DNA of 64,000 bases, taken from contig JAUIRK010000896.1 of assembly GCA_030549495.1 (NCBI GenBank), forward strand, positions 1,443,001 to 1,507,000, in the 5' to 3' direction. This document shows positions 12,501-27,500 of the stretch, piece by piece; the first letter of the stretch is position 1; every line of letters begins with the position of its first letter. The DNA comes from Nectonema munidae (lineage: Eukaryota; Nematomorpha; Nectonematoida; Nectonematidae). Under the pieces are notes generated by a model, which saw nothing but the letters and a program-made list of their open reading frames with translations, made no database searches and was not told where the DNA came from. A program made the position numbers and the translations under genes.

Positions 12501-15500
12501 ATCTGTTACAGTTCAAATGTTCATAAAATGATACCGGTTTTTCCATGTCATGTTTCCAAATTATGAAAATATCGTCGTGTATCTAGTGTAAAATAATGGT
12601 TTATGTTCAAAGCCATTAATAATACACTCGTTTTATATTTTGTTCGTGTAAATCAGTGGGGGATCCAGAAATCTTTTGTGGGGGGGGGGGGGGGGGGGGG
12701 TATACTAATATTATCAAAATATTTTACACATTTTATTAGGGAAGAAATTTGAAAACGTATGTAAAATAAATGATTAAAATTATATTACAAAGTCTTTTCT
12801 TCTTTCTTTTTGCTTTGAAAATCGATCAATGACTTCATCAATTTTGATTTCTATTTTAGGGTGGACTCCAACCTTATTTTTTCTTGAATAGATTGCTGGT
12901 GGGGGGGGGGGGGGGGGGGGGGCCCCCCTATCCCCCCTCTTGATCCATCCCTGGTGTAAATGTTAGCTAAAATAAACGACATTTTATTGCCCATTTCAAT
13001 TCCTTGTTTCTGTTTGTAAAATTCCTTCTCATATTCAATAACATTATTTTTCAATAAAAATTTATATTGTCAGTCACAATTTTAAATGATTTCAGATGAA
13101 ATAAATGCACACAACGGTTTTTTCAACAATTTCAATGAGAATGTTGTTATATAGATTTACAATATCAAAACTGACAAAAATAATCCTGGCATCGCTATAT
13201 ACCACAAGCTCATCTAATTGTTTTTTTAATCAAACTATGATTTTTTCATTATTTAAAACTATTTTTAAATACTCCTTTTTAAAAAATCTGACTCCGACTC
13301 GTATCCTTTCAAAATCATTCCGCAACCGTAATGAAAATAAATAAAATTGAATTTTTTTATTTGTACATAAAAAAAATTTGCTTGCAACGCTATACATGAC
13401 AGCTCCATTATTGTCAAAATTATTTCAAGAAAAAGTATTAACATGTGATATCTAGAGAAAAAGATTGATATTAATAGATAAAATAGAGCTTTGTCTCGAT
13501 TGAGATTTTCACATTTTTAATCTACACCCAATTTTTATCAAACTTTTAGGAAATTGTAATTCTCTTATCGGTAAAAGAGTAGCTTTTAGTTCCTATACTA
13601 ATTTAATGAATCAATCAAAAGCCATATTTTTTACAAAACATTACCAGAAGATTCTGAACCGAACCAAAGAACATAGGTTCTCTACAAATTGAAGATTTCA
13701 CACAAAATCATTGGATTAACTTAAAACTGTATTCTTAAAACTCCAAAGACAAATATTAATCTTTACTTAAATTGTACAAAAGGCCGAAGTTTGTTTATGT
13801 AATAATATTACTATTAAACATTCTGGAAACCTATAAAATTAATGAAACTAGTCAGTATAGACATTTGATCGTTTAATAAAGGTGACTTAATAGTTTGACT
13901 TTATTTAATATTTTTTGACATGGTTCAATTTAAAGTTAAGATATATCGATTATTTCTGTAGATTCTAGAAGATACATATTGCAATCACATTCAATCTCAT
14001 ACGCAAAATGGCTACTGCAGTGCGAATCTAGATATATCGAATGTCCTTAACTTGTGGTCTCGTGAAAATCACAACGACTTCTGCCTCGCCTATCTTTGGA
14101 CCTTTAGAGATTTTATTGGAGGAACTCTTGGCCTTGCTTGGGTCGCTGCTCCAGACCGTAAGAAAATTTCATTTTCTCAAATTAAGAATATGCATGTATG
14201 TTAAATATGTTGCTAAGAAAAGACTTGCTCTTTAAAAACTATCTTTTGGAAAGCTGGAATCCTACAGTTAATTTACTTTTCAATAAAAAAACTCTGCGGT
14301 GCCCTTAATATTTTGAATCAATACACTAAATCCACACTATGCACTCAATCTCATTATGGGATTTAGTTAGTCATGGTTTCCCAAAAAAAATTTTTGATAT
14401 AATTTTTAAATTAATGCATCCCTTTATTAACACATTATATATTGAAAAATTAATTTATTTTAAAAATAAAGTGAATTTAGTTTAGCCAGTTTCTTTTGAA
14501 AATGTCAATTTCCTAATTTTTTTAAACCGATTAATAATTTATATAAATCTTTTAAAAAAGAATGATTATTATTCAAAGATGGCGAATTAAAAGGATAGTT
14601 TATTCTTTTTGAAGCTTAATCCAGTTAGACAAGTTGCAATTTGTTAATATTTATTTTTACATGAAACTCAAACTGCGCCTGTCAAAAAATCCCATACGTT
14701 GCTTCACGGGATTACAGGATTCGGTAGAACCAACTTTGGGAAGCGCTCGTGTTATGTAAATAAAATAGCTTATTTTTTTGTTTAATTTATATAGTAATGA
14801 AATATTTCCTTTTGTTTTTCAGAAAACTCACTCAGTAGCATTCATGTAGGTGATCATCATTGGTAACGATTCCCTCATATAATCAAAATAATGAATTGAA
14901 AAGTTATCCCCTTATTCTATCTCTTGTTCTGTTCTGTTCACTTTTTAATTTTTTTACCTTGTTTTGTTCACTTTTTAATATTTAATAATATAAATGATAT
15001 GCTTCCATATTTTTTCGAATATTTTATTTAACTTTTGAGCGATTCCACGCTATAGAGTACATTAAAAGTTGTCATCATATTTGAATACAACGTCCGAAAT
15101 TTTAAAACAATATCCGAATATTTTTATGAATCAATGAAGTACATATTAATTTTATTAACATTTTTTGCATTTATTGTGTAAATTTGTAATTATTAACATT
15201 TTTTAATTTCAGTGATGACCAAGAATTAGAAAAGGTTTCACAACGTTATAAAAAAATGGACTCTTTTAAAATTTTCTAAAATTAATTAAGATTATAAGTA
15301 GAGATGTATCGGATATCCGCAAAACATTTTCATCCGCATCCGCGATTTTTTTTTCATGTTACCTTCGCATCCTCAATTTAAAATCTTTACATTATAGCTA
15401 CTTTTCTAATTTTTTAATTATAGCTACTTTTCTCGATCCGAGATTCAAAAGTAAATTCTTCACTAATTTTGAAATAACAAATAAAGTAAAAACTTTCATT

Positions 15501-18500
15501 TTGAATTTATATGATGAGGATGAGATTGATAAATAGTAGCATAGAAGTAAAAAGCTGCAAAAAATAAAGAAACGTTCTAATGAAGTTTATACCTCTTTGA
15601 ATGAAGCTATGGACTCTATTCTAAACTCTAGTAGTGAAGAAGAAAACGAGAAAGAAAATGAAGATAATAAGAAATACCGACGTATCAAAAAGAAAAAAGA
15701 ATTAATACATATAATTGCTTAGATTGGTGGAAAACTAAAAAAGAAGAATTTCCATTTTTATCAAAAATTGGATGTCATTACCTTACCTGTCCTCCTAGCA
15801 CTGTTCAATGTGAGGAGCTCTTTAGCAGCGCCGGAAATATTTATACAGCCAAAAGAAAGAGATTACTAAGGGAAAAAGTAGAAAACCGGTTATTTCTTAA
15901 AAAAATTTATCGGTAATTAATTATGATTATTTTAAATAAATTTTTCTAATTATTCTGATTTAGGTAGGCTTTTTTACATCGGTGGATTAAAAAAAAGGGA
16001 TTAAAGTAGTAAAAACATAATGTTTTAAAAATATTTTATATCCGCATTCGCATAAAAATTTATTTTGGATATGCGCATCCTCATTTGCTATCTAATATCC
16101 GCATCTGCGAATGTAAAAAAATTCACATCCGATACATCTCTAATTATAAGCTCAAATTTATAACATGAATTATATAGGCATATATAATATTAAAATAATA
16201 CCTACTTTTCACGACAAACATTCATATCTAATCATTATTTAATGATTTCTACTTTTTTTTATTTCATAAATTATTGCCAATTTTACTTAGCTCTTGGGTC
16301 GATAAGTCTGTCTAGATGCATGGTTTTCACACACCAAGTTCTTGAGTTCCTGTTCGTCCGCATATTATGCTACCTTATTATCCGCATTAATAATCCGTGG
16401 AAAAGATTTTTAAAATGAGTGATCACTTACACACTTTTTTAAACTGTGTATTCAAATGCAGAATCTTACTCAGAATTCGACAAAATCTACGCGATTTGTG
16501 CATTCTCATTCAAAATATCTTATTTTTTTATTTTTAAGGGAATTAAACCGTCTTATTTCACTAAATTTATTTTGTATGGATATTTTTAAAGTGTTCACCC
16601 TGAATTCAACACATGTTCGTCATAACTTCAAATTTTTAATTAAACATACCTCAAATGTCATCTTAAAAATGTTTTGTTTACCTCATATAATTTTCCCAAA
16701 TATATGGTGATTCAAGTGTTAGCAAAGGTGACCTGTCTTTTATTTCCTGTTATTAGCTGGTCGCAATTAGAGAGATTTCAATGAATATTTTTAATTCTAA
16801 TGAGAGAATATTTTAGGAGAATCCGGAGGCATATGTGAAAATTTTAAAGCATATTCCGAGTATTCTTCTGGAAGACGAATCACATCTTATAAATCGCTGA
16901 ACACGGGTATTATCACACATGTTAACTACGGTTCTGCTGTACCAAGGAAAGTTTCCGCCTTGACTTTTGCCCATGAGATCGGACACAACTTTGGCTCTCC
17001 TCACGATTATCCGCACCGTTGCCGACCAGAACAGTCATATGGTGATCAAAATGGCAATTACATTATGTTTGCATCAGCTACTAGCGGCAAAAAGCCTAAT
17101 AACAGACGTTTCAGTTCTTGCTCTGTTAACAATATATCCAGTATGCTCCTTAATTTCTTTTCGCGAATATATCACTAATATACATATTTCTCAATATGTA
17201 AGAGTAACAAAATATACTTGCTCTAAAGTAGATTAATTTCTCGAGAACAAAATTTCACGAATTATGGTTCAAAAACAAATTCTCGAGAATTCAATTCAGC
17301 GAATAAACATTTTCTAAATTGTAGATGTTTAAAACTAAAAAAAATAGTTTTTTCATTTGTTGAGCACTTAAATCACATTTTTAATTTTATATATGAAAGA
17401 TCTTAAATGTTATAAAAAATTTCATATAACAAACTTGAAACTCTGGAAATTAATTTTCACGAATTTTGCGAAAATTTCTTATTTTACAGTATGTTTACTA
17501 ATCTTTAAAAAGTTTTTATGTTAACTGAGGCAATTTAAAATGACATATTTGCTATGTTTAAACAATGTAAAATATATTTTTATAATGCTATTTAATAAAT
17601 GTTTTTAATCTTTGAATTTTGTCGGCGGTCTATATAAGAATTAAATGTAAGAGAAGCTAGTGTTAGATAAAAGATTTGAAATAAAGTTTTCGATAATATT
17701 GGCAATCCATCTGATATTATACACAAAATTAGGAAAATTTAACAATAAATAAAATGTGCTATGATATCAATCTATGGCCAGCCTACTTACTATACACTTA
17801 AAATTGATAATAACTTCCAACTTATCAATCTATGCCCACTATAAACCTATTATATTGGATGTTATTATACAAAAAATAAGCCCTTATTCTCTTTTTTGCT
17901 AAGTATTGACTAACATCTTTTCTTAAAGGTTTTGTCAATCCATTTTAAAAGCGCAAAAAATCGAAAGGCATCCTGTTTCGAAGTTATTCGTTATAGACAT
18001 AACTTCAAATATCAAAGAATATATTTTAAATTTTGTAAATCATTTTATTGCTATATAACTAGCAAAGAATGCCTATAAGTTGTTTAATTGTTTATGTAGG
18101 CGTTCTTGCTGCGATAATTCGACAACAAAGTGGCAAGCGAAATTGCTTCATCAAGTCTGATGGCGCATTTTGTGGGAATGGTTTGGTTGAGCCGGGTGAA
18201 GAATGTGACTGTGGCTACCAAGAAGAGTGCTCGCGTTCAGGAGAAATCAAGTGTTGTCATCCACGCACAAAAAATTCAAAAACTTCTTGCAAACTCAGAT
18301 ACAACGTTTCCTGTTCTCCTAGTCAAGGCTTTTGCTGTACCAATGAGTGTGCTTATAAAAGACATGGTATGAAGCATAACATGTCAAAATCAATATACTC
18401 TCAAGAATCGTTTCTCGGGTATTCCAATTATCCGAACAAAAATCAAGCTAATAACCTAATCCGTGTTATGTTGTTTAGTAGGTATATAACAGACTTGAGT

Positions 18501-21500
18501 TTCTATTTCATCACATTTTCTTAAACAAATCATTATTTTACATTGAAAACAAATCGTGAAAAACTGAAGCTTTAGAAAAACTGACCAATTAGAGTTGAAG
18601 TGCCAACTCTAAGCTCATGAAGACATGGAGTAACATTCCTATAAAAATTCGCTGCAGTTTGATTAATTAATTTGTTCTGAATTGAATAGTTTGTTAAAAA
18701 AGACTCAACTTTTCAAAACTTAAAATGAATAATATTTTCAAAATTTATTAAATCTCGTTTGTCTAACATTTATGTTAGCTTATGTTTATGTTACAATAAG
18801 ATACACAAAGTTAGACGCTTGGAAAAAGAGAGGGGGTATGTCAGTTTTGAATCTTCTCAAGGGGGACTGTGACAGAAGTTTGGCAACTACTTCTTCGTTC
18901 CATTTCCTCACTTTATAAATATTCGCAGCATTGATCTTTCATCTCCATCCCTTCCTTTTGTTAATATAAGCCTGACTTCTATTAAACTTTCCCTAGTATC
19001 GGTGGTGTGATCTGTTGATGAGCATAGTGTTCGAAAATTCATCGTCAACATGTTTTTTCATGTAAAAAAGTTTTGCCACCTATCAATTAATTTCATCGAC
19101 CTTCATTTCAAAGTATGTCTTCATAATTCAACTTAAAAAGCATTTTTCACTTTAATGTAATATCTTCTTTAACTCTTCCCAATTTATTATTCACGTTTAA
19201 ATCCTTATTTGAATTCCTATGTGTATCTTCTATAGATGTAGACTTTTAAATGTTGTATACACTTACTTGCAGGAATATTGCACTAATGAATACTATTTAT
19301 ATAATAAAAACTTGAATATGGATTTTTTTTTCCATAATGATATTTGCCTATGATTCTGCTTATTTTTGTTACCATATTGTAAGAAAGATAGACAAATTTG
19401 TATTAATATTTTGCAAAAAATTTCAATAGCTTGCAAATTTAATTAAACCTTATTTTGTGTTTATTGAATATTGCCGTTTTTAAATTAAAGCATTGAAACA
19501 AATAAAAATTGATATTTGAGATTATGGTGTAATTAATACAAGAATTTTATGAAAGCTAAATTCAAGTAAAATAGGATTTGTGTTATAATGGGAGAGTAGT
19601 ATTTCTATAAACTAAAGAAAAAAATTGTTTATCAAAGTTGCTATATAGCGTAACTTCAAGGGGCTTTTTAGCTGTAGATAAGTATCGATTGGAAATAATC
19701 GTTTGTAAATTAACAACCTGCTTTAGTGCTCTAGGTATTACACCCAGTCTATGATTAAGGGCAAAATGAACAAATTTGCCTGCTCAAAAGTTTATTTATT
19801 TTTCTTTTGTATCCAATACCTATCCATCTCACCATATATCCTGAATTAATTAAGGCATGTATTAGTCATGCGTGTGATGCTTGTATTTTTACGGCGACCT
19901 TCATTTAATTAAACAGGAATATCTTGCTCAGAAGAAAAGGAGTGTGCTGAGTCTTCATCGTGTAGTGGACATCAAGCAAGTTGTCCTACAGCAAAAGCTA
20001 AGCCAAATACCACAATGTGCTACTCCAATACCAAAATTTGTGTCAGCGGTGAGTGCTCTGGATCCATTTGCTCCAAATTTGCGCTTGAAGAGTGCTTCAT
20101 ATCTTCCAAACCAGGAAGTAAATCTATCAACCGTAGACAACTCTGTGAACTTGCTTGTCAGCAGATTAATAAGTAAGATGCTAATTTTAAGATATTCATA
20201 TTTTCATAATTTTATCGTGAACTTAACGAACAAAAAGGTACATTACCCTTTTAAGTTTCTATAACTCAAGGTCTTGGGTTCGATACACGATCAGGCCTCC
20301 TTTTTTATAGTTCGATACAAATGAAGCATTTGTGCCTTCTCGATGAAAATACCTCAGGATACCTTTACCTTTGAGCGATGGACGGCCAAATCAGTGTTTC
20401 TGCTAAGCTTTTTTGGCGCTTCATCGCCGAAAAATAGGAGTTTTTATGAAAGATACCGCCGAAAAAAAAGAAGTTTTTGACGACTATTGCTGATTTTTTA
20501 TGATTCTTCACAATAATTTCAAAGTTGATTATTTTTAATTATAATATCTTTGAGCTAACTTAAAATTAAGTCTGAGGACATCTTAAAATAGTTCTAGAAA
20601 TTAATCATATTCAAGTATAAATGAAAGCTTTGTAAATGAAATCTTATATTTCAAAATAGTTTATTGAATTTAAATCTTAAATACATAATTAATTTTTATT
20701 TAATACAATTCCCAGTCTTCAGACAAATCATCTTCTACTTCGTTTTCTAAGTTAGGCCAGTTTTCTTTCTTCACCTTAAAGCAATCAATCTCCTCTTCAC
20801 CAATAGAAGTAATGGAATTGGAATCTGAATAACTTCTGTCAAAAAAGTTGTCATCTGATTTTTCTTTATCTGATAAGGCATCAAGCAAATTTGTTCGTGC
20901 ACTTGATTGCCCGGATGATTGATTGCACTCTTTTTCCTCCCACCAAAGCTCGAAAGCAGCCTCTAGATTTTCGTTTGAATAAATTTGATTTGGAATTGAC
21001 AGTAGACGTACAGCAAGCAGTTCATCTAGTATATTATTTTTCAAACATGCACGATGTTTTGATTTAATTCAATTTTGACATGAAAATCACGCTCAGCTCC
21101 AGATGAAGATGCAGGAATAGATGTCACTATGTCTATCTCTGTTTCTTTGGTCGCGCGCTTAATACAGGTTATCTTCTCTCTTATAGCATGATTTTCAAGA
21201 AAGCGAAAATCTCGGTACAATTTTTTACATATGTTTACTCTAATTTATCTTTATCGAAAAAATTGGAACATGTCGTTCCGACGTTTTTGATTGAAAGGTT
21301 TACTTCTTTTTTAGGAAATCTTTTACCTTTTATAGGAAGAAGACTAAAATCAAAAGGGTTAAAAACTGCTGCAGATGAACAAGGTAATCTTTTACAAAGG
21401 TGCTCTAAAAAAACTTCTCTCAATTCTTTACCTTCAAAACTTAAGTATTCACAGAACTCCAACTTATTACGAGCTTTTTCATTTGCTGTAAAGTACCTCC

Positions 21501-24500
21501 AAACAGTTGTGTCTTCTATCTGAGTTTGTTTATTAAGTCCAGCAAAGAAAAATGTTCCTTTGAAAAATGTTCTCAATGAAGTCATTAAAAGAGACTATGT
21601 AATTAAAGCAAATGCTTTCAACTCTTGTTTGTTTTCAGAGTTACGTAAAGAAAATTATTTCAAAGTTGAAAAACTCTTGCTGAAATCAAACGTGAGGTAG
21701 CTTTCCAAAAGAAAATTTCAAAGCTATGCTATGGAAAGAAATTTAACAAAGACATTTATGTAAAATTTTTAGATGTCCTTTTTGTATGTTCCAATCGTCT
21801 TTAGTGAAAATATTTGAATCATGAATTCCCTTATACTTTATCTGCAAGGAAGAGATTATTGTACTCCATTTTCATAAACAGCTATTGAAATGGAGCTGAA
21901 ATTATGATATTCTTAGACAAGAAAAATTTTGCTCGATTTTCCAACATATTTTGGAGCTGAAACACTGTGTAGCATATCTTAGGCAAGATATTTTTCTTTA
22001 TTTTAAATTTGAAAAATACTATCCATTTATCAAAACCCGTTTATAATCTCGATTAGTAATCTGGCCTCAGAAGACTTCTTAATTCAAAAACAGTTTATTG
22101 ATTTGATTAATAGGTGCAAAAGATGTTTTTTTGAAATATCTCATAGCGATTTTTCGAGTGAAACGGGATAGTCCTATGCTTATGTTGCAAAGATTTCTCT
22201 GATTCGATTTACCACTACATTTGAGTGTGAGCAAGTGTTTTCCTTGCGCGATTGAAACCAATTTTGAAAGTATAATGATATGAGAGTTGCATTGGCCAAA
22301 ACAAAATCAAACTTGGACAACTGGGTTAGACAAAGTTGATGCATACATAGCTTTGACATTGATTGGATTATGGAGACAATTTTTGAATAAATAATTATGT
22401 CAATTTTTTTAGTACGGTAGTTTATATGTTGATTTCTTTTTTTTTTAAATAATATCCCGAGCTATTAAAAAAATTTAAATAGGCAGCCACGCCGAAATTT
22501 TTTCGCCCCTTTGAAATCACATGGGGGGGGGGTTGTCGTACGACCCTCCCCCTCCAGATGATGTGCGTCCCTACATTTATGTTAGTCTAAATGTAAACTA
22601 TCAGCACTTATTAATTATACGATATACATAGTTCTACCAATATAAGTAAAAATAAATCTACGAGATTAAAAATGCAAAATTAATTTCTTTCAGTGAGTAA
22701 AATTGTTTGCTCTATTACCTTAAATAACGATAAAAATTTTCATTTAGCCATAAAAATAATTTCACATATGTTGAAAAATATATTGGAAATATTAGCCTTT
22801 AGAATATTATAAATTAAATTAAATTTGAATCAACATTTGCCAATGCTGCTTCTAATGGTTATAGCTTCGAGTTTTCCTGCAAAAAGTACATATTTTGTGT
22901 CCTCACCCTTCAGTATATATACATGTGATATAAGTGAGAATCTATTATTATGATCGTGAATCTTACCGGGACATCTGTCAATCATACCAAAGATCATCTT
23001 TGTTAATATTTTACTAAGTTATTATTTCCCCAAAATGGCTTCTTTTTTCCTTTCCTATTTCTATTTTGATCATTTATTCGCATAGCATCTTGATACTTTT
23101 AATGATAACATGTATTATTGAGATTAACAATCAATTTTTATTGGTAATCATTTTAAAATATAGAAAATATCTTTTATTTACATACATTGAAATTATTTAA
23201 CTTAATTCTTTTATCGTTTACCTATATTTTAATCATAAAGGACTTGTTTTAAAAATAACATATAACTTACAATAATTTTAAAAATTTGAAATATAAAGTC
23301 TAGACTTTTAGAATAGTCAGTATATTTCTTATTAGAATTTTAGAATATAATTCTTTAAAATTTTTTATTATTAGCCTGCAGTTTTTTAAAAAATTGTACA
23401 TATTTATTATTACAGATTAAAATAAATGTAGCAAAGACCAAAGTGATGATCGTGAGTAATAAAACTAATGGTGTCAGGGGAGGAAGTAGTGTCGACCCCT
23501 GTTCATTATGTGGACTGAGGGTAATGAGAAACGCCATTTTATGTACGACGTGTAATAAGTGGGTTCACAAAAGATGTTCCTCTATAAAGGGCTCTCTTTC
23601 TGCAGTGAGTGGCTTTGTTTGTAGAAAGTGCAAAAATGGGGACTCCGTAAGTACGCTTGTTGAAAAAGTCAAATTAAGAGATGATACGTTGGATGTTGTT
23701 GATGATTTATGTTAATTGGGCGATATGATCAATTGCAACAGTGATGTTTCTAGTAGCGTATGAGCGCGAATACGCCTTGGTTGGAAAAAGTTCAAGGAAT
23801 TATCCGGCTTACTGTGTGGAAATTTTTTATCTAACGAACTAAAAGCAAGACTGTATAAAGTTTGCGTTAGAAGTACGATTTGTTACGGTTCTGAATGCTG
23901 GGTGATGAAGGAGGCTGACACGAGAAGGCTACAAACAACTGAGATGAGAATGATTAGGATGATGTGCGGAAAGACGCTGAAAGATAGGATTGCCAACGAT
24001 GTGTTGCAATTGAGGATATAGAAGTACATTTAGAAGAGAATAGATTACGTTGGTTTGGTCATGTCAAAAGGATGTCCGAAGGGAACGTTGTAAAGAAGAT
24101 AAAAGATGAATTGATTGATGGAAAGATGAAGAGAGGAAGACCAAAGAAAGCATGGAATGAAGTGATTCACCACGATATGGAAAAAAGAAAGCTTGTGCGA
24201 AGTGATGCTAAAGAAAGAATGAAATGGCGTAGTTGTTGCAGGAAACTGGTTGACCCCGACTCTTTGGGAACAATAACCAGGCCTAGAAGGCAAAATGGAT
24301 AATGATAACGATGATGATGATGATGATGATGTATTATTAGAATTAAACTTTAGAGTAATTTTTTTTAAATTTATTTCCTATCTTTATATCTTCTGATAAG
24401 TTACTTTCTTTGGATTTTTGTAATAAATATATAGTATTGGTTTTTCATTAATTTTCTATCGTACTAGATTCCCTTTTTACTACGTCGTATGTCAATCATT

Positions 24501-27500
24501 TATTAATGAGCACATTTCATAGATTTTCTCATTTACTCTAATTATTATTACGTCTTACTCTAGACCAGAGACATGTGCTTCTTCATACACATATCCATTG
24601 TTACGTCGCCTGAATGGCGGATTTGGAATCGATTTGCTTCCTGGCTCACCCTGCAATAACTACCAAGGTATCTGTGATGTATTTTTGAAGTGCCGAGAAG
24701 TGGACGCTGAAGGACCGTTGGCTAGGCTCAAAAATCTTTTATTCAACACTGCCACTTTCAATTCTATTGAGGCGTGGGCGATTGAAAATTGGTGGGCTAT
24801 GGTAAATTCTCCCTTTATATTTTGCTAAATGTTAATCTTATCGTACTTTATATTCTTAATGATGATACCTGTCTTCTGAGTAGTAAAGGTGTTCAAAGCC
24901 GGGCCTTTATAATATCCAGAACAGGACTGGACTAGACCGTATATAGTCTATAGTAGATACTATAATATCTACGGATCAGATCTGACCAGACTAAAAAAAT
25001 TAAGGACCAAACCTAGGTGGGCCAATAGTAATTTTTGAACTTTTAAATGTTATCATATGTTCATATATATTACCTTCTATCACCAAGTATCTCATGGAAT
25101 ATTTAAAACTTTCAGAGAAATAGGATGCACTAAATTATCCATAGGCATTGAAAAACAAAATATGTTATAAAATTTATTATTAAAAAATGGGAATATAAAT
25201 AAAGAATTTTTTATAAAATATTAAATGTGAATAAAGTTCTAGGCGAAAATTTTTGCACGGTATTTTAATAAAACTATACATGTATAATTAACATTTATAT
25301 GTGGGTATTTTTACCATTTAATACCAAAAAAGAAAAAGAATATAACTTTTTGTTATGGCTGAAAACTTTTGCACCGCTCTGTATATATAACTTTGACATA
25401 TGGGATTCAAGTTCTATGAAATTTCATATATTACCAACCTATCATATTTTTAAAGGGTGTGCAAAATTTCATTAAAATTTTTAGAATGGAAGTAGGATTT
25501 TAAATTTCATCGATTCTGTCAATAAGATGTATAGTAGTCTCGCAAAACAATGCATCCTTTATATGTTTCATATACTTGCCGTTAAAGTGTTGACCCTATC
25601 AGTGACAGGGGCATTTTACCTCTCCTCCTTAACTAAGATTTCTATTTTACAAAATTGGTAGAATTATATTCCTTCAAACTTTGTGACTTTTCCTGAAATC
25701 GCTAGTTTCATCTTTTGTTACTATTCTTGCTATAGTTGAATGACTCCCTCGTGTCAAAAACTGTCAATCAAAATCAAATGTACATTTTTCAGCAAAAATT
25801 TTGTATTTTTAAAAACTATAACTTATAACTTAGTGTTTATATTAGATACACTCTTAAAAATTTATAAATATTGAAACATAACACTTATGTATGCATATTT
25901 ATTAAATAAACATGACAACGTTGTAGCAAATGTCAATCAAAATTTTGATTGATGATAAAATTTGTTACCAAACATTAATTATTTTAAATAAAATACTTTT
26001 TTATAGCAAATTGATCATGTTGATTCCATTTATCGACTCATTTTTCGCTATTAGGGTCTGAAAATTTGTAAGTGTCAATTCAATTTTTGATTTTTGTCTA
26101 AAAATTGTATCCAAGAATATTATCTAAATTTTAAATAAAATATATATTTTTATACTAAATCAACTATGCTGATTTCATTTCCATACTCAATTTACGCAAT
26201 TCGGGTGTGAAAAATTCTGAAAGTGTCAATCAAAATTGTGGTTTATGGCTAATAATTACATCTACTATAATATATAGTCGAATTTAAAAAAATACACATT
26301 TTTATACTAAATATAGCAAGGCAATTTTAATTTCAGGGTCATTTTTCGCAATGGTGTCAAAACGTCTAAAAGTGTCAATCAATTTTGTGGTTTAGATCAA
26401 GTAGAGCTTCCAAGTTAGGGTCAGATTAGAATTAAGAGCTAAATTATATACGATATAATTTTTGTATAGGATAATGAAGTAGACTACACGTTGAGAGAGT
26501 ATTTGTAAGCAAAACAATAGAGGTCAGATTGAGATTTATAGTTCAAACTCCCTCTTTAATTAGTAAACTAAGAGAAGGATAAAAAGAACAAGAATCAAAC
26601 TAAGGAGGGCCAAAAGTGCTCGGTTTAGTTATATTAACAGCCAGTACTATTTTATCATGTCATTTTACACAAATTTTATAAATATTTTATATTATACTAT
26701 AAAACCCATCTATTGGGTTATTATTTTTTATCAGAAATAAAAATAATAAATTTAAATTTTATGAGCTTTATCGAACATGATCTCAGGTTTCTTTGTGTAG
26801 AAATTTGATCCCATCCCTATTTATGAGATTGATAAAATCATTATCATATCAAGAAAGAAAATTATTTTATCGATTTGGCTTAAATATATTTAAAAAAAAC
26901 AATGTAGTGTCGAAAAAACTAAATATATAGGCATTTTTAACACATTGAAATTTAGTATTCACTACCTCGGTATATATTGACAAAATAACGTAATGATGAA
27001 ATCCCTCCCCCCTCCGTCACTGAGGAAATGAAAATAGCCCGTCACGAATAGGGTTAAGCAAGGGAATGCATGTAAATTTTAAGATAGAAATACTTGAAAT
27101 AGAAGATTAAGTAAAACCTCATGCATTGAGCAAAAACAATATTCGGCTTTGCACCCAAAAAGCCTTAATTTCAAAATGGTTGAATTATATCATTGTGATT
27201 AGGTATTGATCATTATTGGCGTTATCGTCTTTATGTCAATCTTCATAAAGTGTTGTGCTGTTCACACGCCAAGTTCTAATCCTAAGAAAGCTCCAGCAAG
27301 AAATTTTGGAGACACAGTTTCACGTACTGCATACACGATCCGACGTTATGGGCGCCAAGTAATTCTTTCTCATTTCCTTACTGTATGTTCTCCAAAGTTT
27401 GGACTCTTTTTTCCATAGTTTTTCACGTTAGTCGCTATTCGTTTGTTTTTATAGAGATTTAAAGAATACATAACCATTATTTCTGTGAAGTAATTAAACT

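Noticed and set aside
12851..13054. Minus ORF with a poly-Pro run
   Set aside because: The run comes from the G tract of the hAT MITE.
14041..14235. Forward [20 protein letters not shown]...
   Set aside because: Shadow of ADAM10-like exon F, which reads [17 protein letters not shown] in another frame.
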